NCBI RefSeq assembly: GCF_039534165.1
Contig: NZ_BAAAUX010000014.1
Coordinates: forward strand, 62,001 to 126,000
Reading direction: 5' to 3'
Source: Saccharopolyspora_D taberi
GTDB taxonomy: Bacteria; Actinomycetota; Actinomycetes; Mycobacteriales; Pseudonocardiaceae
Length of the DNA: 64,000 nt
Made by a program: the position numbers and the translations under genes. Shown here piece by piece: positions 54,785 to 63,296 of the stretch. The notes beneath the pieces are model-generated. The model was given only the letters and a program-made list of their open reading frames with translations. It was not told where the DNA came from and searched no databases. Numbering within the stretch: the stretch's first letter is position 1; the number at the start of each line of letters is the position of its first letter.

Positions 54785-57646
54785 TCAGCGCGACTCCAGC
54801 GCCCGCGCGACCAGGGTCGCCAGGTGCACCGGCTCGGTCCCGGTGGCCTGGCGCAGCTGGGTCCGGCAGCTGAACCCGTCGGCCACGACCTCGGTGCCCG
54901 CCGCTGCCGATCGGACCGCCGGGAGCAGCGCGTGCTCGGCGCACGCCATCGACACCTCGTAGTGGCCGCGCTCGAACCCGAAGTTGCCCGCCAGACCGCA
55001 GCACCCCGAATCCAGCACCCGCGCGCGGGTTCCGGTGGCGTCCAACGTGGACCGGTCCGCGTCGAACCCGAGCTCGGCGTACTGGTGGCAGTGCACCTGC
55101 ACCAGCGCTTCCGGGCCGCCGTCCGGCTCCCGCGCCCACTCGTCACGAGTGGGCTCGACCCACTCGGCGAAGGTCCGCGTCGCCGCGCCCAGCGCGGCGA
55201 CGTCGGAATCGTCCGGCGCGAGTTCCAGCGCGTCGTTGCGCAGGAACGCGGTGCAGCTCGGCTCCAGGCCGACCACCGGCGCGCCCGACCGCACCTGCGG
55301 GCGCAGAACGCGCGCGGTGCGCCGGACCATGCGCCGGGCGATGCCGAGCTGCCCGGTGGAGGCCCACGTGAGACCGCAGCAGACCTGGCGCTCCGGAAGG
55401 GCCACGACGTGCCCGAGCGCTTCCATCACCGCGACCGCGTCACGGCCGACGTGCGGGTCGAAGTGGTTGGTGAAGGTGTCCGGGAACAGCACCACCGAGG
55501 GCGTTCCCGCGCGCGGCGCGCGCTCGGCCCACCACGCGCGCAGGTTCTGCTCGGCCAGGCGCGGAATCCCGCGCTGGGGCGCGATTCCCCCGACCCGCTT
55601 GAGCAGCGGTGCCAGCGGACCGCCGAGCACGCGGTTGGCTAGGCGCGGCGCGCGCTGGCCCATCGCCAGCCACAGCGGCAGGAAGCCCATCGAGTAGTGC
55701 GACGCCGGGCGCATCCGGCCGCGGTAGTGGTGGTGCAGGAACTCGGCCTTGTAGGTCGCCATGTCCACGCCCACGGGGCAGTCGGTCTTGCAGCCCTTGC
55801 ACGAAAGGCACAGGTCCAGCGCCTCCCGGACCTCCGGCGACCGCCAGCCCCGGCTGATCACCTTGCCCGCCAGCATCTCGAACAGCAGGTGCGCCCTACC
55901 ACGGGTGGAGTGCTGCTCCTCCTTCGTCGCGCGGTAGCTCGGGCACATCACCCCACCTGTGGTGTTCAGGCACTTGCCCATGCCCACGCAGCGGCGGGTC
56001 GCCGAGGCCAGGTCGCCGCCGTCGGCGTGCAGGGCCAGCGTCGTGCGGCTGGGGAGGCGCGGGGGAGCGATCAGCACCCGCAGGTCGGCGTCCAGCGGCC
56101 GGGGCCGCACGATCTGGCCCGGGTTGAGCAGGTCGTCGGGGTCGAAGGCGGACTTGAACCGCTCGAACCCCCGGATGATCTCCGCCGGGTACATCCGCGA
56201 GAGCAGTTCCGAGCGGGCCTGCCCGTCACCGTGCTCGCCCGACACCGAACCGCCGTGCGAGACGACCAGGTCCGCCGCGACCTCCATGAACGACCGGTAG
56301 CCCGCCGCACCCCGGGTGCTGGCGAGGTCGAAGTCGATGCGCACGTGGATGCAGCCGTCGCCGTAGTGCCCGTAGGTCACGCCCCGGCGCCCGAAGCGCT
56401 CCAGCAGCTTGTCGAACTCCCGCAGGTACACGCCGAGCCGTTCCGGCGGCACGGCCGCGTCCTCCCAGCCCGACCAGCGCTCGGAGCCGTCGGCCATCCG
56501 CGTCGAGTACCCCGATCCCTCCTCGCGGATCTTCCACAGCGCGGCCATCCGCCGCGGATCGGTGTGCACGACGCTCTCGGCCCGGTCGCCCATCGCGCGC
56601 ACTACACGCTGGGCGGCTGCCTCGGCCTCCTCCCGGTCCGCGCCACCGACCTCCACCAGCAGCCAGCTCCGCCCGCCGGGCAGCAGCCGCAGCGACGGCG
56701 AACCCGGGTTGCGCTGCCCGACGACCTCCACCAGCTCGGAGCTGAGCCCCTCGATGGCCAGCGCGTCCAGCCCGCGCAGCTCGGTCACCTCGTCGGCCGC
56801 CGCGTAGCTGTCCGCGAAACCAAGCACCGCCATCGCCCGGGCACCCGGCGTCCCGACGAGCTCCACAGTGGCCCCAAGCACCGTCGCGCAACTGCCCTCG
56901 GTGCCGACCAGGGCCCGCGCGACGTGGAAATCGTGCTCGGGCAACAGCTGGTCGAGGTTGTAACCGGACACGCGGCGCTTGAGATCCGGGAACGAGCTCC
57001 GGACCAGATCGCCCACGTCGTCCCGCAGCGCGCGCAGCTCCTGGTAGAGGCGCCCGGTGCGGTCGCCCCTCGCGCACAGCGCGTCGAGCTCCCGGTCCGA
57101 GGTCGCGCCCACCTCCAGCCGGGTTCCGTCGCTGAGCAGCACGTCCAGCGACCGCACGTTGTCGACGGTCTTGCCCCAGGCCACCGAGTGCGTCCCGCAG
57201 GAGTTGTTGCCGATCATGCCGCCCAGCGTGCAGCGGCTGTGCGTCGACGGGTCGGGGCCGAAGGTCAGCCCGTGCGGCGCGGCAGCCGTGCGCAACGAGT
57301 CCAGCACCACCCCCGGCTGCACGCGGGCCAGCCCGCGGTCCGGGTCGACTTCGAGAATCTTGTTCATGTGCCGGGAGAAATCGAGCACCAGACCGTCGCC
57401 GACGGCGTTGCCCGCGATGCTCGTGCCCGCTCCGCGCCCGGTGATCGGCACCCGGTGCGCGCGGGCCAGCGCGACCGTCGCGGCGACGTCCTCTTCGTCC
57501 CTCGGGTACACCACGCCCAGCGGCACGCGCCGGTAGTTGGAGGCGTCGGTGGAGTACAGGGCGCGGGTCCCGGGATCGAACCGCGCCCGCCCGCGCAGCA
57601 CCGCGCGCAGGTCGGAGGCGAAGTCGGGGACGTGCGTGGTGGTCAT
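54785..57646 (-). CDS. FAD/Fe-S fusion dehydrogenase (D-2-hydroxyacid type)
   Basis: A 953-residue fusion of a GlcD-like flavoprotein and a GlpC-like iron-sulfur protein. PRDEEDVAATVALARAHRVP and GRGAGTSIAGNAVGDGLV are the PCMH-type FAD domain, GEHGDGQARS belongs to the FAD-oxidase C-terminal domain, and then two [4Fe-4S] motifs follow (CVGMGKCLNTTGGVMCP and CLSCKGCKTDCP, about residues 555-625). Two CCG domains end the chain (QVCCGLTWAST and SGCCGLAGNFGFE). The likely reaction is oxidation of D-lactate, glycolate or D-2-hydroxyglutarate with electrons passed to quinone or ETF; the substrate is not readable. Confidence 0.88.
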   Translation of the reverse strand: MTTTHVPDFASDLRAVLRGRARFDPGTRALYSTDASNYRRVPLGVVYPRDEEDVAATVALARAHRVPITGRGAGTSIAGNAVGDGLVLDFSRHMNKILEVDPDRGLARVQPGVVLDSLRTAAAPHGLTFGPDPSTHSRCTLGGMIGNNSCGTHSVAWGKTVDNVRSLDVLLSDGTRLEVGATSDRELDALCARGDRTGRLYQELRALRDDVGDLVRSSFPDLKRRVSGYNLDQLLPEHDFHVARALVGTEGSCATVLGATVELVGTPGARAMAVLGFADSYAAADEVTELRGLDALAIEGLSSELVEVVGQRNPGSPSLRLLPGGRSWLLVEVGGADREEAEAAAQRVVRAMGDRAESVVHTDPRRMAALWKIREEGSGYSTRMADGSERWSGWEDAAVPPERLGVYLREFDKLLERFGRRGVTYGHYGDGCIHVRIDFDLASTRGAAGYRSFMEVAADLVVSHGGSVSGEHGDGQARSELLSRMYPAEIIRGFERFKSAFDPDDLLNPGQIVRPRPLDADLRVLIAPPRLPSRTTLALHADGGDLASATRRCVGMGKCLNTTGGVMCPSYRATKEEQHSTRGRAHLLFEMLAGKVISRGWRSPEVREALDLCLSCKGCKTDCPVGVDMATYKAEFLHHHYRGRMRPASHYSMGFLPLWLAMGQRAPRLANRVLGGPLAPLLKRVGGIAPQRGIPRLAEQNLRAWWAERAPRAGTPSVVLFPDTFTNHFDPHVGRDAVAVMEALGHVVALPERQVCCGLTWASTGQLGIARRMVRRTARVLRPQVRSGAPVVGLEPSCTAFLRNDALELAPDDSDVAALGAATRTFAEWVEPTRDEWAREPDGGPEALVQVHCHQYAELGFDADRSTLDATGTRARVLDSGCCGLAGNFGFERGHYEVSMACAEHALLPAVRSAAAGTEVVADGFSCRTQLRQATGTEPVHLATLVARALESR

Positions 57647-57843
57647 CGGCGCTCCCGCGGGTCGGCGTACGGCTCACGCGCAGTGTGCCGGTGATCACCG
57701 CTGTAGGTGAACCACGACACGGCGGCCCGATTTCTGTATGGATGCGATGAGGGTGCCCGGACACCGAGCGGATAATGTCGCGGCTGGATCAGGCGGATCC
57801 CGTGGGGATCCGCGCACAGGCTTCAGGTGGAGGTAGATCGACA

Positions 57844-58548
57844 GTGGCACGGTCCGTACTGGTGACCGGCGGGAACCGCGGCATCGGGTTGGCCATCGCG
57901 AAGGCGTTCCAGGCGGCCGGGGACAACGTCGCGGTCACCCACCGCGGATCGGGCGCACCGGAGGGCCTGCTGGGGGTGCGCTGCGACGTCACCGACGGTG
58001 ACCAGGTGGCCGCGGCGTTCGACGAGGTCGAGGCCGCCCACGGCAGGGTCGAGGTGCTGGTGGCCAACGCGGGCATCACCGACGACGGGCTGCTGCTGCG
58101 GATGGGCGAGGAGCAGTTCGACCGGGTCATCGACGCGAACCTGGCAGGCTCGTACCGGGTCGCCAAGCGGGCCGCCAGCAGCATGCTGCGGCTGCGCCGG
58201 GGCCGGATGATCTTCATCTCCTCGGTCGTTGGCCTCTCCGGCGGCGCCGGGCAGGCCAACTACGCGGCCAGCAAGGCGGGCCTGGTCGGCCTGTCCCGCT
58301 CGATCGCCCGCGAGCTGGGCTCGCGCGGCATCACCGCCAACGTGGTGGCCCCCGGATTCGTCTCCACCGACATGACCGACCAGCTCTCCGAGGAGCGCCG
58401 CGACGAGATCTTCGGCCAGATCCCGCTGGCCCGGTTCGCCTCCGCCGACGAGGTCGCGGGCGCCGTGCAGTGGCTGGCCTCCGACTCCGCCGCCTACGTC
58501 ACCGGCGCGGTGATCCCGGTCGACGGCGGCCTCGGCATGGGCCACTGA
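57844..58548 (+). CDS. fabG: 3-oxoacyl-ACP reductase FabG (MabA-like)
   Basis: A 234-residue short-chain dehydrogenase for the first reduction of fatty-acid elongation. VTGGNRGIGLA (7-17) binds NADPH; the catalytic triad is S127, Y140 and K144 (ISSVVG and QANYAASKAG). It ends in the family motif VIPVDGGLGMGH. The GTG at 57844 has GGAGG ten bases upstream. It precedes inhA and hemH in the same order as mycobacterial fabG1-inhA-hemH. Confidence 0.93.
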   Translation: MARSVLVTGGNRGIGLAIAKAFQAAGDNVAVTHRGSGAPEGLLGVRCDVTDGDQVAAAFDEVEAAHGRVEVLVANAGITDDGLLLRMGEEQFDRVIDANLAGSYRVAKRAASSMLRLRRGRMIFISSVVGLSGGAGQANYAASKAGLVGLSRSIARELGSRGITANVVAPGFVSTDMTDQLSEERRDEIFGQIPLARFASADEVAGAVQWLASDSAAYVTGAVIPVDGGLGMGH

Positions 58549-58561
58549 CCACCCGGCAGGC

Positions 58562-58605
58562 GCCGGTCCCGGCCCGCCCGCGCACCGGTGGGACCGGCGA
58601 GTTTT
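58562..58605 (+). terminator. Hairpin with short T-run between fabG and inhA
   Basis: A 9-bp stem (58562-58570 with 58590-58598) with a 19-base loop is followed by GAGTTTT. Since fabG and inhA are expected to be cotranscribed, this may be a partial terminator or attenuator. Confidence 0.4.
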
Positions 58606-58630
58606 CGACGAAGCACAGCGGAGGATGTTC

Positions 58631-59398
58631 GTGAGCGGATTGCTCGAAGGTAAGCGGCTGCTGATCACCGGTGTGATCACCGACGCGTCGATCGCGTTCC
58701 ACGCGGCCAGGGTCGCCCAGGAGCAGGGGGCCGAGGTCGTGCTGACCGGGTTCGGCCGGATGAGCCTGGTGCAGCGGATCGCCTCGCGGCTGCCCAAGCC
58801 CGCGCCGGTGATCGAGCTCGACGTCACCAACGGTGAGCACCTGGACGGGCTGGCCGACAAGGTGCGCGAGCACGTCGACGGCCTCGACGGCGTGCTGCAC
58901 TCGATCGGCTTCGCCCCGCCCAGCTGCCTGGGTGCGGACTTCCTGGCCGCGCCGTGGGAGGACGTCTCCACCGCGCTGGAGGTCTCGGCGTACTCGCTGA
59001 AGTCGCTGAGCACCGCCACCCTGCCGCTGCTGTCAGCGGGCTCCTCCATCGTCGGCATGGACTTCGACGCCCGCGTCGCCTGGCCCGCCTACGACTGGAT
59101 GGGCGTGGCCAAGGCCGCCCTGGAGTCGACCTCCCGCTACCTGTCGCGGGAGCTGGGCCCGAAGGGCATCCGGGTCAACCTGGTCTCGGCGGGCCCGGTC
59201 CGCACGATGGCGGCCAAGTCGATCCCCGGTTTCAGCGACCTGGAGGAGAGCTGGGGCGACCGCGCGCCGCTGGGCTGGGACGTCAACGACCCGGAACCGG
59301 TGGCCAAGTCGATCTGCGCGGTGCTGTCGGACTGGCTGCCCAAGACCACCGGCTCGATGATCATGGTCGACGGCGGGGTGCACGCACTCGGCGTGTGA
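58631..59398 (+). CDS. inhA: Enoyl-ACP reductase InhA/FabI
   Basis: A 255-residue NADH-dependent enoyl-ACP reductase for the last step of fatty-acid elongation. GKRLLITGVITDASIAFHAA binds the cofactor; catalytic Y154 and K161 lie in AYDWMGVAKAALES, and S91 (HSIGFAP) corresponds to the InhA serine whose change gives isoniazid resistance. The protein is about 14 residues shorter than the mycobacterial enzyme in the substrate-loop and acceptor region. GTG at 58631 is chosen because GGAGG lies six bases before it; ATG at 58625 would touch the ribosome site. Confidence 0.94.
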   Translation: MSGLLEGKRLLITGVITDASIAFHAARVAQEQGAEVVLTGFGRMSLVQRIASRLPKPAPVIELDVTNGEHLDGLADKVREHVDGLDGVLHSIGFAPPSCLGADFLAAPWEDVSTALEVSAYSLKSLSTATLPLLSAGSSIVGMDFDARVAWPAYDWMGVAKAALESTSRYLSRELGPKGIRVNLVSAGPVRTMAAKSIPGFSDLEESWGDRAPLGWDVNDPEPVAKSICAVLSDWLPKTTGSMIMVDGGVHALGV

Positions 59399-59406
59399 CC
59401 CGCTGT

Positions 59407-59446
59407 GATGGCCCCGCGTGCGCGCCCGCGCGCACGCGGGGCCATC
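59407..59446 (+). terminator. Strong hairpin between inhA and hemH
   Basis: A perfect 18-bp stem (59407-59424 with 59429-59446) and 4-base loop CCCG lie between the inhA stop and the hemH start, only eight bases before the GTG. No T-run follows. It could end inhA transcription or hide the hemH ribosome site. Confidence 0.6.
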
Positions 59447-59454
59447 ATGGTCCG

Positions 59455-60477
59455 GTGAGTTTCGATGCGCTGCTGTTCCTGTCATTCGGAGGACCGGAAG
59501 GCCCGGAAGACGTCCGGCCGTTCCTGGAGAACGTCACCAGAGGCAGGGGAGTGCCGCCGGAAAGGCTCGACGAGGTCGCCGAGCACTACCACCACTTCGG
59601 CGGGGTCTCGCCGATCAACCGCCTCAACCGGGACCTGATCAGCGCCCTGGAGTCCGAGCTGGCCGCCGCAGGCCTGGAGCTGCCGGTCTACTTCGGCAAC
59701 CGCAACTGGCACCCGATGGTCGAGGACACCGTCGCGAGGATGGCCGACGACGGCGTGCGGCGCGCCCTGGTGTTCGCGACCTCGGCGTGGGGCGGTTACT
59801 CGGGCTGCAAGCAGTACCACGAGGACATCGCGCGCGCCCGCGCCGCGGTGGGGGAGCGGGCGCCGGAACTGGTCAAGCTGCGCCAGTTCTACGACCACCC
59901 GCTGTTCGTGGCGGCCAACGCCGACGCGGTGCGGCGCGCTTTCGCCGAGCTGGGCCCGGAAGTCCGCGACGAGGCGCGGCTGGTGTTCACCGCGCACTCG
60001 GTCCCGCTGCGCGCCGACGACATGGAGGGCGCCGACGGCAGGCCGCAGTGGTACTCGCGGCAGGTCGCCGAGGCGTCCCGGCTGGTGGCCGAGGAGGCCG
60101 GGCTGGACACCCACGACGTGGTCTGGCAGTCCCGGTCCGGCCCGCCGCAGGTCCCGTGGCTGGAGCCGGACGTGGTCGACCACGTCGAGGAGCTGCACGA
60201 CAAGGGCACCCGCGCGGTCGTGGTGGCGCCGATCGGATTCGTCTCCGATCACCTGGAGGTCATCTGGGACCTCGACAACGAGGCCAGGGACAAGGCAGCC
60301 GAACTCGGCATGGGCTTCGCGCGGGCCGACACCGCAGGCACCGACCCGCGGTTCCCGAAGATGATCACCGAGCTGATCGCCGAGCACGTCTCGGGGCAGG
60401 CGCCGCGCAAGCTGTCGCTGCTGGCCGCCGCCGGGTGCAGCGCCAACGGCGAGCCCTGCGCGCCCGGCTGCTGCTGA
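59455..60477 (+). CDS. hemH: Ferrochelatase HemH/CpfC with [2Fe-2S] cysteines
   Basis: A 340-residue ferrochelatase that inserts iron into coproporphyrin III (actinobacterial route) or protoporphyrin. FLSFGGPEGPEDVRPFLENV begins the fold, VFTAHSVPLRADD holds the catalytic histidine, and PIGFVSDHLEVIWDLDNEA is the second signature. The cluster cysteines known from mycobacterial ferrochelatase are present: SGCKQYHEDI in the middle and the C-terminal GCSANGEPCAPGCC. GTG at 59455 gives the conserved N-terminus; no good ribosome site is visible because a long hairpin occupies the space. Confidence 0.93.
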   Translation: MSFDALLFLSFGGPEGPEDVRPFLENVTRGRGVPPERLDEVAEHYHHFGGVSPINRLNRDLISALESELAAAGLELPVYFGNRNWHPMVEDTVARMADDGVRRALVFATSAWGGYSGCKQYHEDIARARAAVGERAPELVKLRQFYDHPLFVAANADAVRRAFAELGPEVRDEARLVFTAHSVPLRADDMEGADGRPQWYSRQVAEASRLVAEEAGLDTHDVVWQSRSGPPQVPWLEPDVVDHVEELHDKGTRAVVVAPIGFVSDHLEVIWDLDNEARDKAAELGMGFARADTAGTDPRFPKMITELIAEHVSGQAPRKLSLLAAAGCSANGEPCAPGCC

Positions 60478-60480
60478 CCG

Positions 60481-60512
60481 TGTTGCGGCCCGCCCGCGGG
60501 CGGGCCGCAACA
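60481..60512. terminator. Perfect 32-bp palindrome between convergent genes
   Basis: Two 16-base arms with no mismatch lie three bases after the hemH stop and seven before the end of the opposite gene, as expected of a bidirectional terminator. Confidence 0.8.
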
Positions 60513-60519
60513 CCGCGGG

Positions 60520-61293
60520 TCAGTGCTTGCCCGCGCGGTCCGCGATCACCCGCACCATCTCGGCGACCGACGCCCGGCGGGCGGCGCGCACCGAGTCGAA
60601 CAGCGGGCGCAGCGCCTCGGTGCGGGCGCGGGAGGCCGACGCCGACAGCGCGCCGCCGGGCGCGTCGTCGGTGGCCACCCACAGGATCGCCTCGACCTCC
60701 GAGGCGCGCTGCAGGATCCGCAGCGGGCGCTGCGGGACGTCCTGCGGCCACGGCGGCTGCGGCCGGGACGAGACGGTGCTGGCGATCTCCTCGCGCACGC
60801 CCGGGCGGTGCTTGGCGATGTCCAGGTCGATCAGCGTGCTCGCGGCCTCGCGCATGGCCGACGACATGCCGTGCTCGGCTTCGCCGATCGGCATGTGCTC
60901 GGCGGGCGGCAGATCGCCGACCTCGAAGACGGTCCAGCGCAGCACGCCCTCCGCGACGCGCTGGGGTACCAGCCCCAGGCCCGCGTCGCGCAGCACCGCT
61001 GCTTCCCCGGTTCGCAGGGCGAGCCGGGCGAAGTCGCCGGCACCGCCGAGGCCCCGGACGTCGCCGGGGACGGGCAGGACGAGTTCGCCGTTGGCCGCAC
61101 CCGCCTTGCGCAGGGCGGCAAGCAGCAGCGCCGGGCCTGCGGGTGGCTGGTCCGGGCCGGGGAGATCAAGTCTGGTGGCGAGCTCCTCGTCGGCTGCGCG
61201 CACCTCCTGCGACTCGGCCCAGGGGTGGAGGGCATCGAGCACGTCATCGGAGGCCGCGGCGCCGTGGAGCCACGCGGACGTCCATACGACCAT
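60520..61293 (-). CDS. Conserved actinobacterial protein, Rv1486c-like position
   Basis: A 257-residue soluble protein of unknown function. It begins MVVWTSAWLHGAAASDDVLD and contains the conserved PRPLRILQRASEVEAI-type helix (here PQRPLRILQRASEVEAILW) and a C-terminal helical part with several Arg/Ala. It occupies the same position, convergent with hemH and before nfeD, as Rv1486c in Mycobacterium tuberculosis. A longer start (GTG at 61314) is possible. No catalytic motif is recognised. Confidence 0.75.
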   Translation of the reverse strand: MVVWTSAWLHGAAASDDVLDALHPWAESQEVRAADEELATRLDLPGPDQPPAGPALLLAALRKAGAANGELVLPVPGDVRGLGGAGDFARLALRTGEAAVLRDAGLGLVPQRVAEGVLRWTVFEVGDLPPAEHMPIGEAEHGMSSAMREAASTLIDLDIAKHRPGVREEIASTVSSRPQPPWPQDVPQRPLRILQRASEVEAILWVATDDAPGGALSASASRARTEALRPLFDSVRAARRASVAEMVRVIADRAGKH

Positions 61294-61432
61294 CGTCGCG
61301 CTGGGGCAAGGCACGGCACTCAAGGGTACGGATCCTGCGCCGGTCAGCAGGTCCGGGGTGCGGCGAATGTGATCTACGCCGGGCGGCGCGCCGCCACCAA
61401 CCCGATCGGGTTTCGCATTACCGTGCCGGATC

Positions 61433-62236
61433 GTGCGTTCGGTCAACTACGGCAAAGACGTCCTCTCCGGTCCCCGCCGCAAGAAGGTGCCCGAGGTCCC
61501 TGCCGAGCCCGGCCTGGTGGTCGAGGACCCCGCCAGCGGGTTCTGCGGTGCGGTGGTCCGGCTGGAGAAGGGCAACGTGGTGCTGGAGGACCGGCACGGC
61601 AAGCAGCGGCTGTTCCCGATGCGGCCCGCCGCCTTCCTGTTCGAGGGCCGTCCCGCGACGCTCGTCGCGCCCGCGCCGAAGGCACCGGCCCGCCCGGCCC
61701 GGTCGGCCTCCGGCTCGGTCCGCGTCGAAGGGCTGCGGGCGCGGGAAGCGCGGGGCAGCCGGATCTGGGTGGAGGGCGTGCACGACGCCGAGCTCGTCGA
61801 ACGGGTGTGGGGTCACGACCTGCGGGTCGAGGGCGTGGTCGTCGAACCGCTGCACGGCGTGGACGACCTGCCGGGGCTGCTCGCCGGGTTCGGCCCGGAA
61901 CCCGGCCGCAGGGTGGGCGTGCTGGTCGACCACCTGGTGCCGGGCAGCAAGGAGTCCAGGCTCGTCGAGGGCATCACCGACCCGCACGTGATGATCACCG
62001 GCCACCCCTACGTGGACGTGTGGGAGGCGGTGAAACCGGCGGCGCTGGGCATCCCCGGCTGGCCGGAGGTGCCGCGCGGGGAGTCCTGGAAGGACGGTGT
62101 GTGCCGCCGCCTCGGCTGGGGCGAACCCGCCGACGGGTGGCGCCGGGTGCTCTCGGCGGTCTCGTCGTTCCGCGACGTGGAGACCCCGCTGATCTCCGCG
62201 GTGGAGCGGCTGATCGACTTCGTCACGGTGGACTAG
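61433..62236 (+). CDS. DUF3097 family protein
   Basis: A 267-residue protein of the actinobacterial DUF3097 family. RSVNYGKDVLSG at the start, WVEGVHDAELVERVWGHDLR, VLVDHLVPGSKESRL and GHPYVDVWEAVKP are family blocks; the acidic arrangement of the middle part recalls a TOPRIM-like fold, which is inference. The GTG at 61433 has no strong ribosome site. The function is unknown. It overlaps the GNAT gene by four bases at its end. Confidence 0.85.
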   Translation: MRSVNYGKDVLSGPRRKKVPEVPAEPGLVVEDPASGFCGAVVRLEKGNVVLEDRHGKQRLFPMRPAAFLFEGRPATLVAPAPKAPARPARSASGSVRVEGLRAREARGSRIWVEGVHDAELVERVWGHDLRVEGVVVEPLHGVDDLPGLLAGFGPEPGRRVGVLVDHLVPGSKESRLVEGITDPHVMITGHPYVDVWEAVKPAALGIPGWPEVPRGESWKDGVCRRLGWGEPADGWRRVLSAVSSFRDVETPLISAVERLIDFVTVD

Positions 62237-62730
62237 CGCTCCAGCAGCAGCGCGGTCCACTCCTCGCCGTCCTGCGGCGGGATCCGGGTCAGCCCGACCC
62301 GCTCGGCGAGCCGGATCGCGGGCGCGTTCCAGGGCCGCGTTTCCACCAGCACCGGCCAGTCCGGACGGACGGCGGCGGCCGCGGCGATCGCCTCGCGCGC
62401 CATCTCGGTGGCCAGACCGCGCCCCCAGCAGCCGGGGTCGAGCTTGTAGAAGAGGTTCCAGCAGTCGCGCCCGCGCCAGCGCTTCGGCTGGACGCCGCCG
62501 AATCCGGCGATCCGGTCCTCGAACAGGACCGTCCAGTAACCCAGCCCGGCCTGGTCCCAGTTCCGGACGAAGTCGGCGAGCAGGCGGGCGCTGCGAGCCG
62601 GGTCCGGCGGGTCGCGCGGCGGCTCCTCGCGCGCCCGCAGCGCCGACTCCAGTTCGGTGAACGCGGTCAGGTCGCCGGTGCTGACGGGCCGGAGCCGCAG
62701 CCGGGCGGTGGTGCGCACGTTCGGTGCCAT
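62233..62730 (-). CDS. GNAT-family N-acetyltransferase
   Basis: A 165-residue RimJ/RimL-like acetyltransferase. TTARLRLRPVSTGDLTAFTE is the usual opening, DPGCWGRGLATEMAREAI the acetyl-CoA loop (Q/RxxGxG/A type) and WNAPAIRLAERVGL the C-terminal motif. The substrate is unknown. It converges on DUF3097 with a four-base overlap and is divergent from nfeD. Confidence 0.86.
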   Translation of the reverse strand: MAPNVRTTARLRLRPVSTGDLTAFTELESALRAREEPPRDPPDPARSARLLADFVRNWDQAGLGYWTVLFEDRIAGFGGVQPKRWRGRDCWNLFYKLDPGCWGRGLATEMAREAIAAAAAVRPDWPVLVETRPWNAPAIRLAERVGLTRIPPQDGEEWTALLLER

Positions 62731-62839
62731 GGGAGAAGGCTAGGACGGGCGGCAACGCGGTTTCCCGGGACGAGTCACGCCTCGGTCACGTCGGCGCTTT
62801 CCCACCACCCCGCAGCGGGCGGTCTGCCACCATGGAGGC

Positions 62840-63271
62840 ATGGTTCCCGCGTTGTTGTGGCTGATCGCCGGGGTGGTCCTGATCGCGGCGGAGGTCCTGT
62901 CCGGGGACTTCGTGCTGGTGATGCTCGGCGCCGGTGCGCTGGCCGCCGCTGGTGCCTCGGCGATGGGGGTTCCGCTGGGGCTGGACGCGGTGGTGTTCGC
63001 CGCGCTGTCGCTGGGCCTCATCGTCCTGGCCCGGCCCGCGCTCAAGCGCCGGATGCGGGTCGAGCGCGAACTGAAGACCAACGTCGACGCCCTGGTGGGG
63101 CAGAAGGCCGTGGTGGAATCCACTGTGGATGCCCACGGTGGACAGGTGCGGATCCGGGGCGACCTGTGGACCGCGCGGGCGTTCGACGAAACCCAAGTGA
63201 TGCACAGCGGGCAGACGGTGACGGTCATGGAGATCTCCGGGGCCACCGCCGTCGTGTGGGCCGAACCCTGA
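62840..63271 (+). CDS. NfeD-like membrane protein
   Basis: A 143-residue short NfeD. Two to three hydrophobic segments in residues 3-70 (LWLIAGVVLIAAEVLSGDFV, then AVVFAALSLGLIVLA) anchor it, and residues about 85-143 form the OB-fold (LVGQKAVVESTVDAHGGQVR). NfeD proteins act with SPFH proteins in membrane microdomains, and the SPFH gene starts 26 bases downstream. Same pair as Rv1487-Rv1488. Confidence 0.9.
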   Translation: MVPALLWLIAGVVLIAAEVLSGDFVLVMLGAGALAAAGASAMGVPLGLDAVVFAALSLGLIVLARPALKRRMRVERELKTNVDALVGQKAVVESTVDAHGGQVRIRGDLWTARAFDETQVMHSGQTVTVMEISGATAVVWAEP

Positions 63272-63296
63272 CCCGCACGAGGACAAGGAGGCTGAT

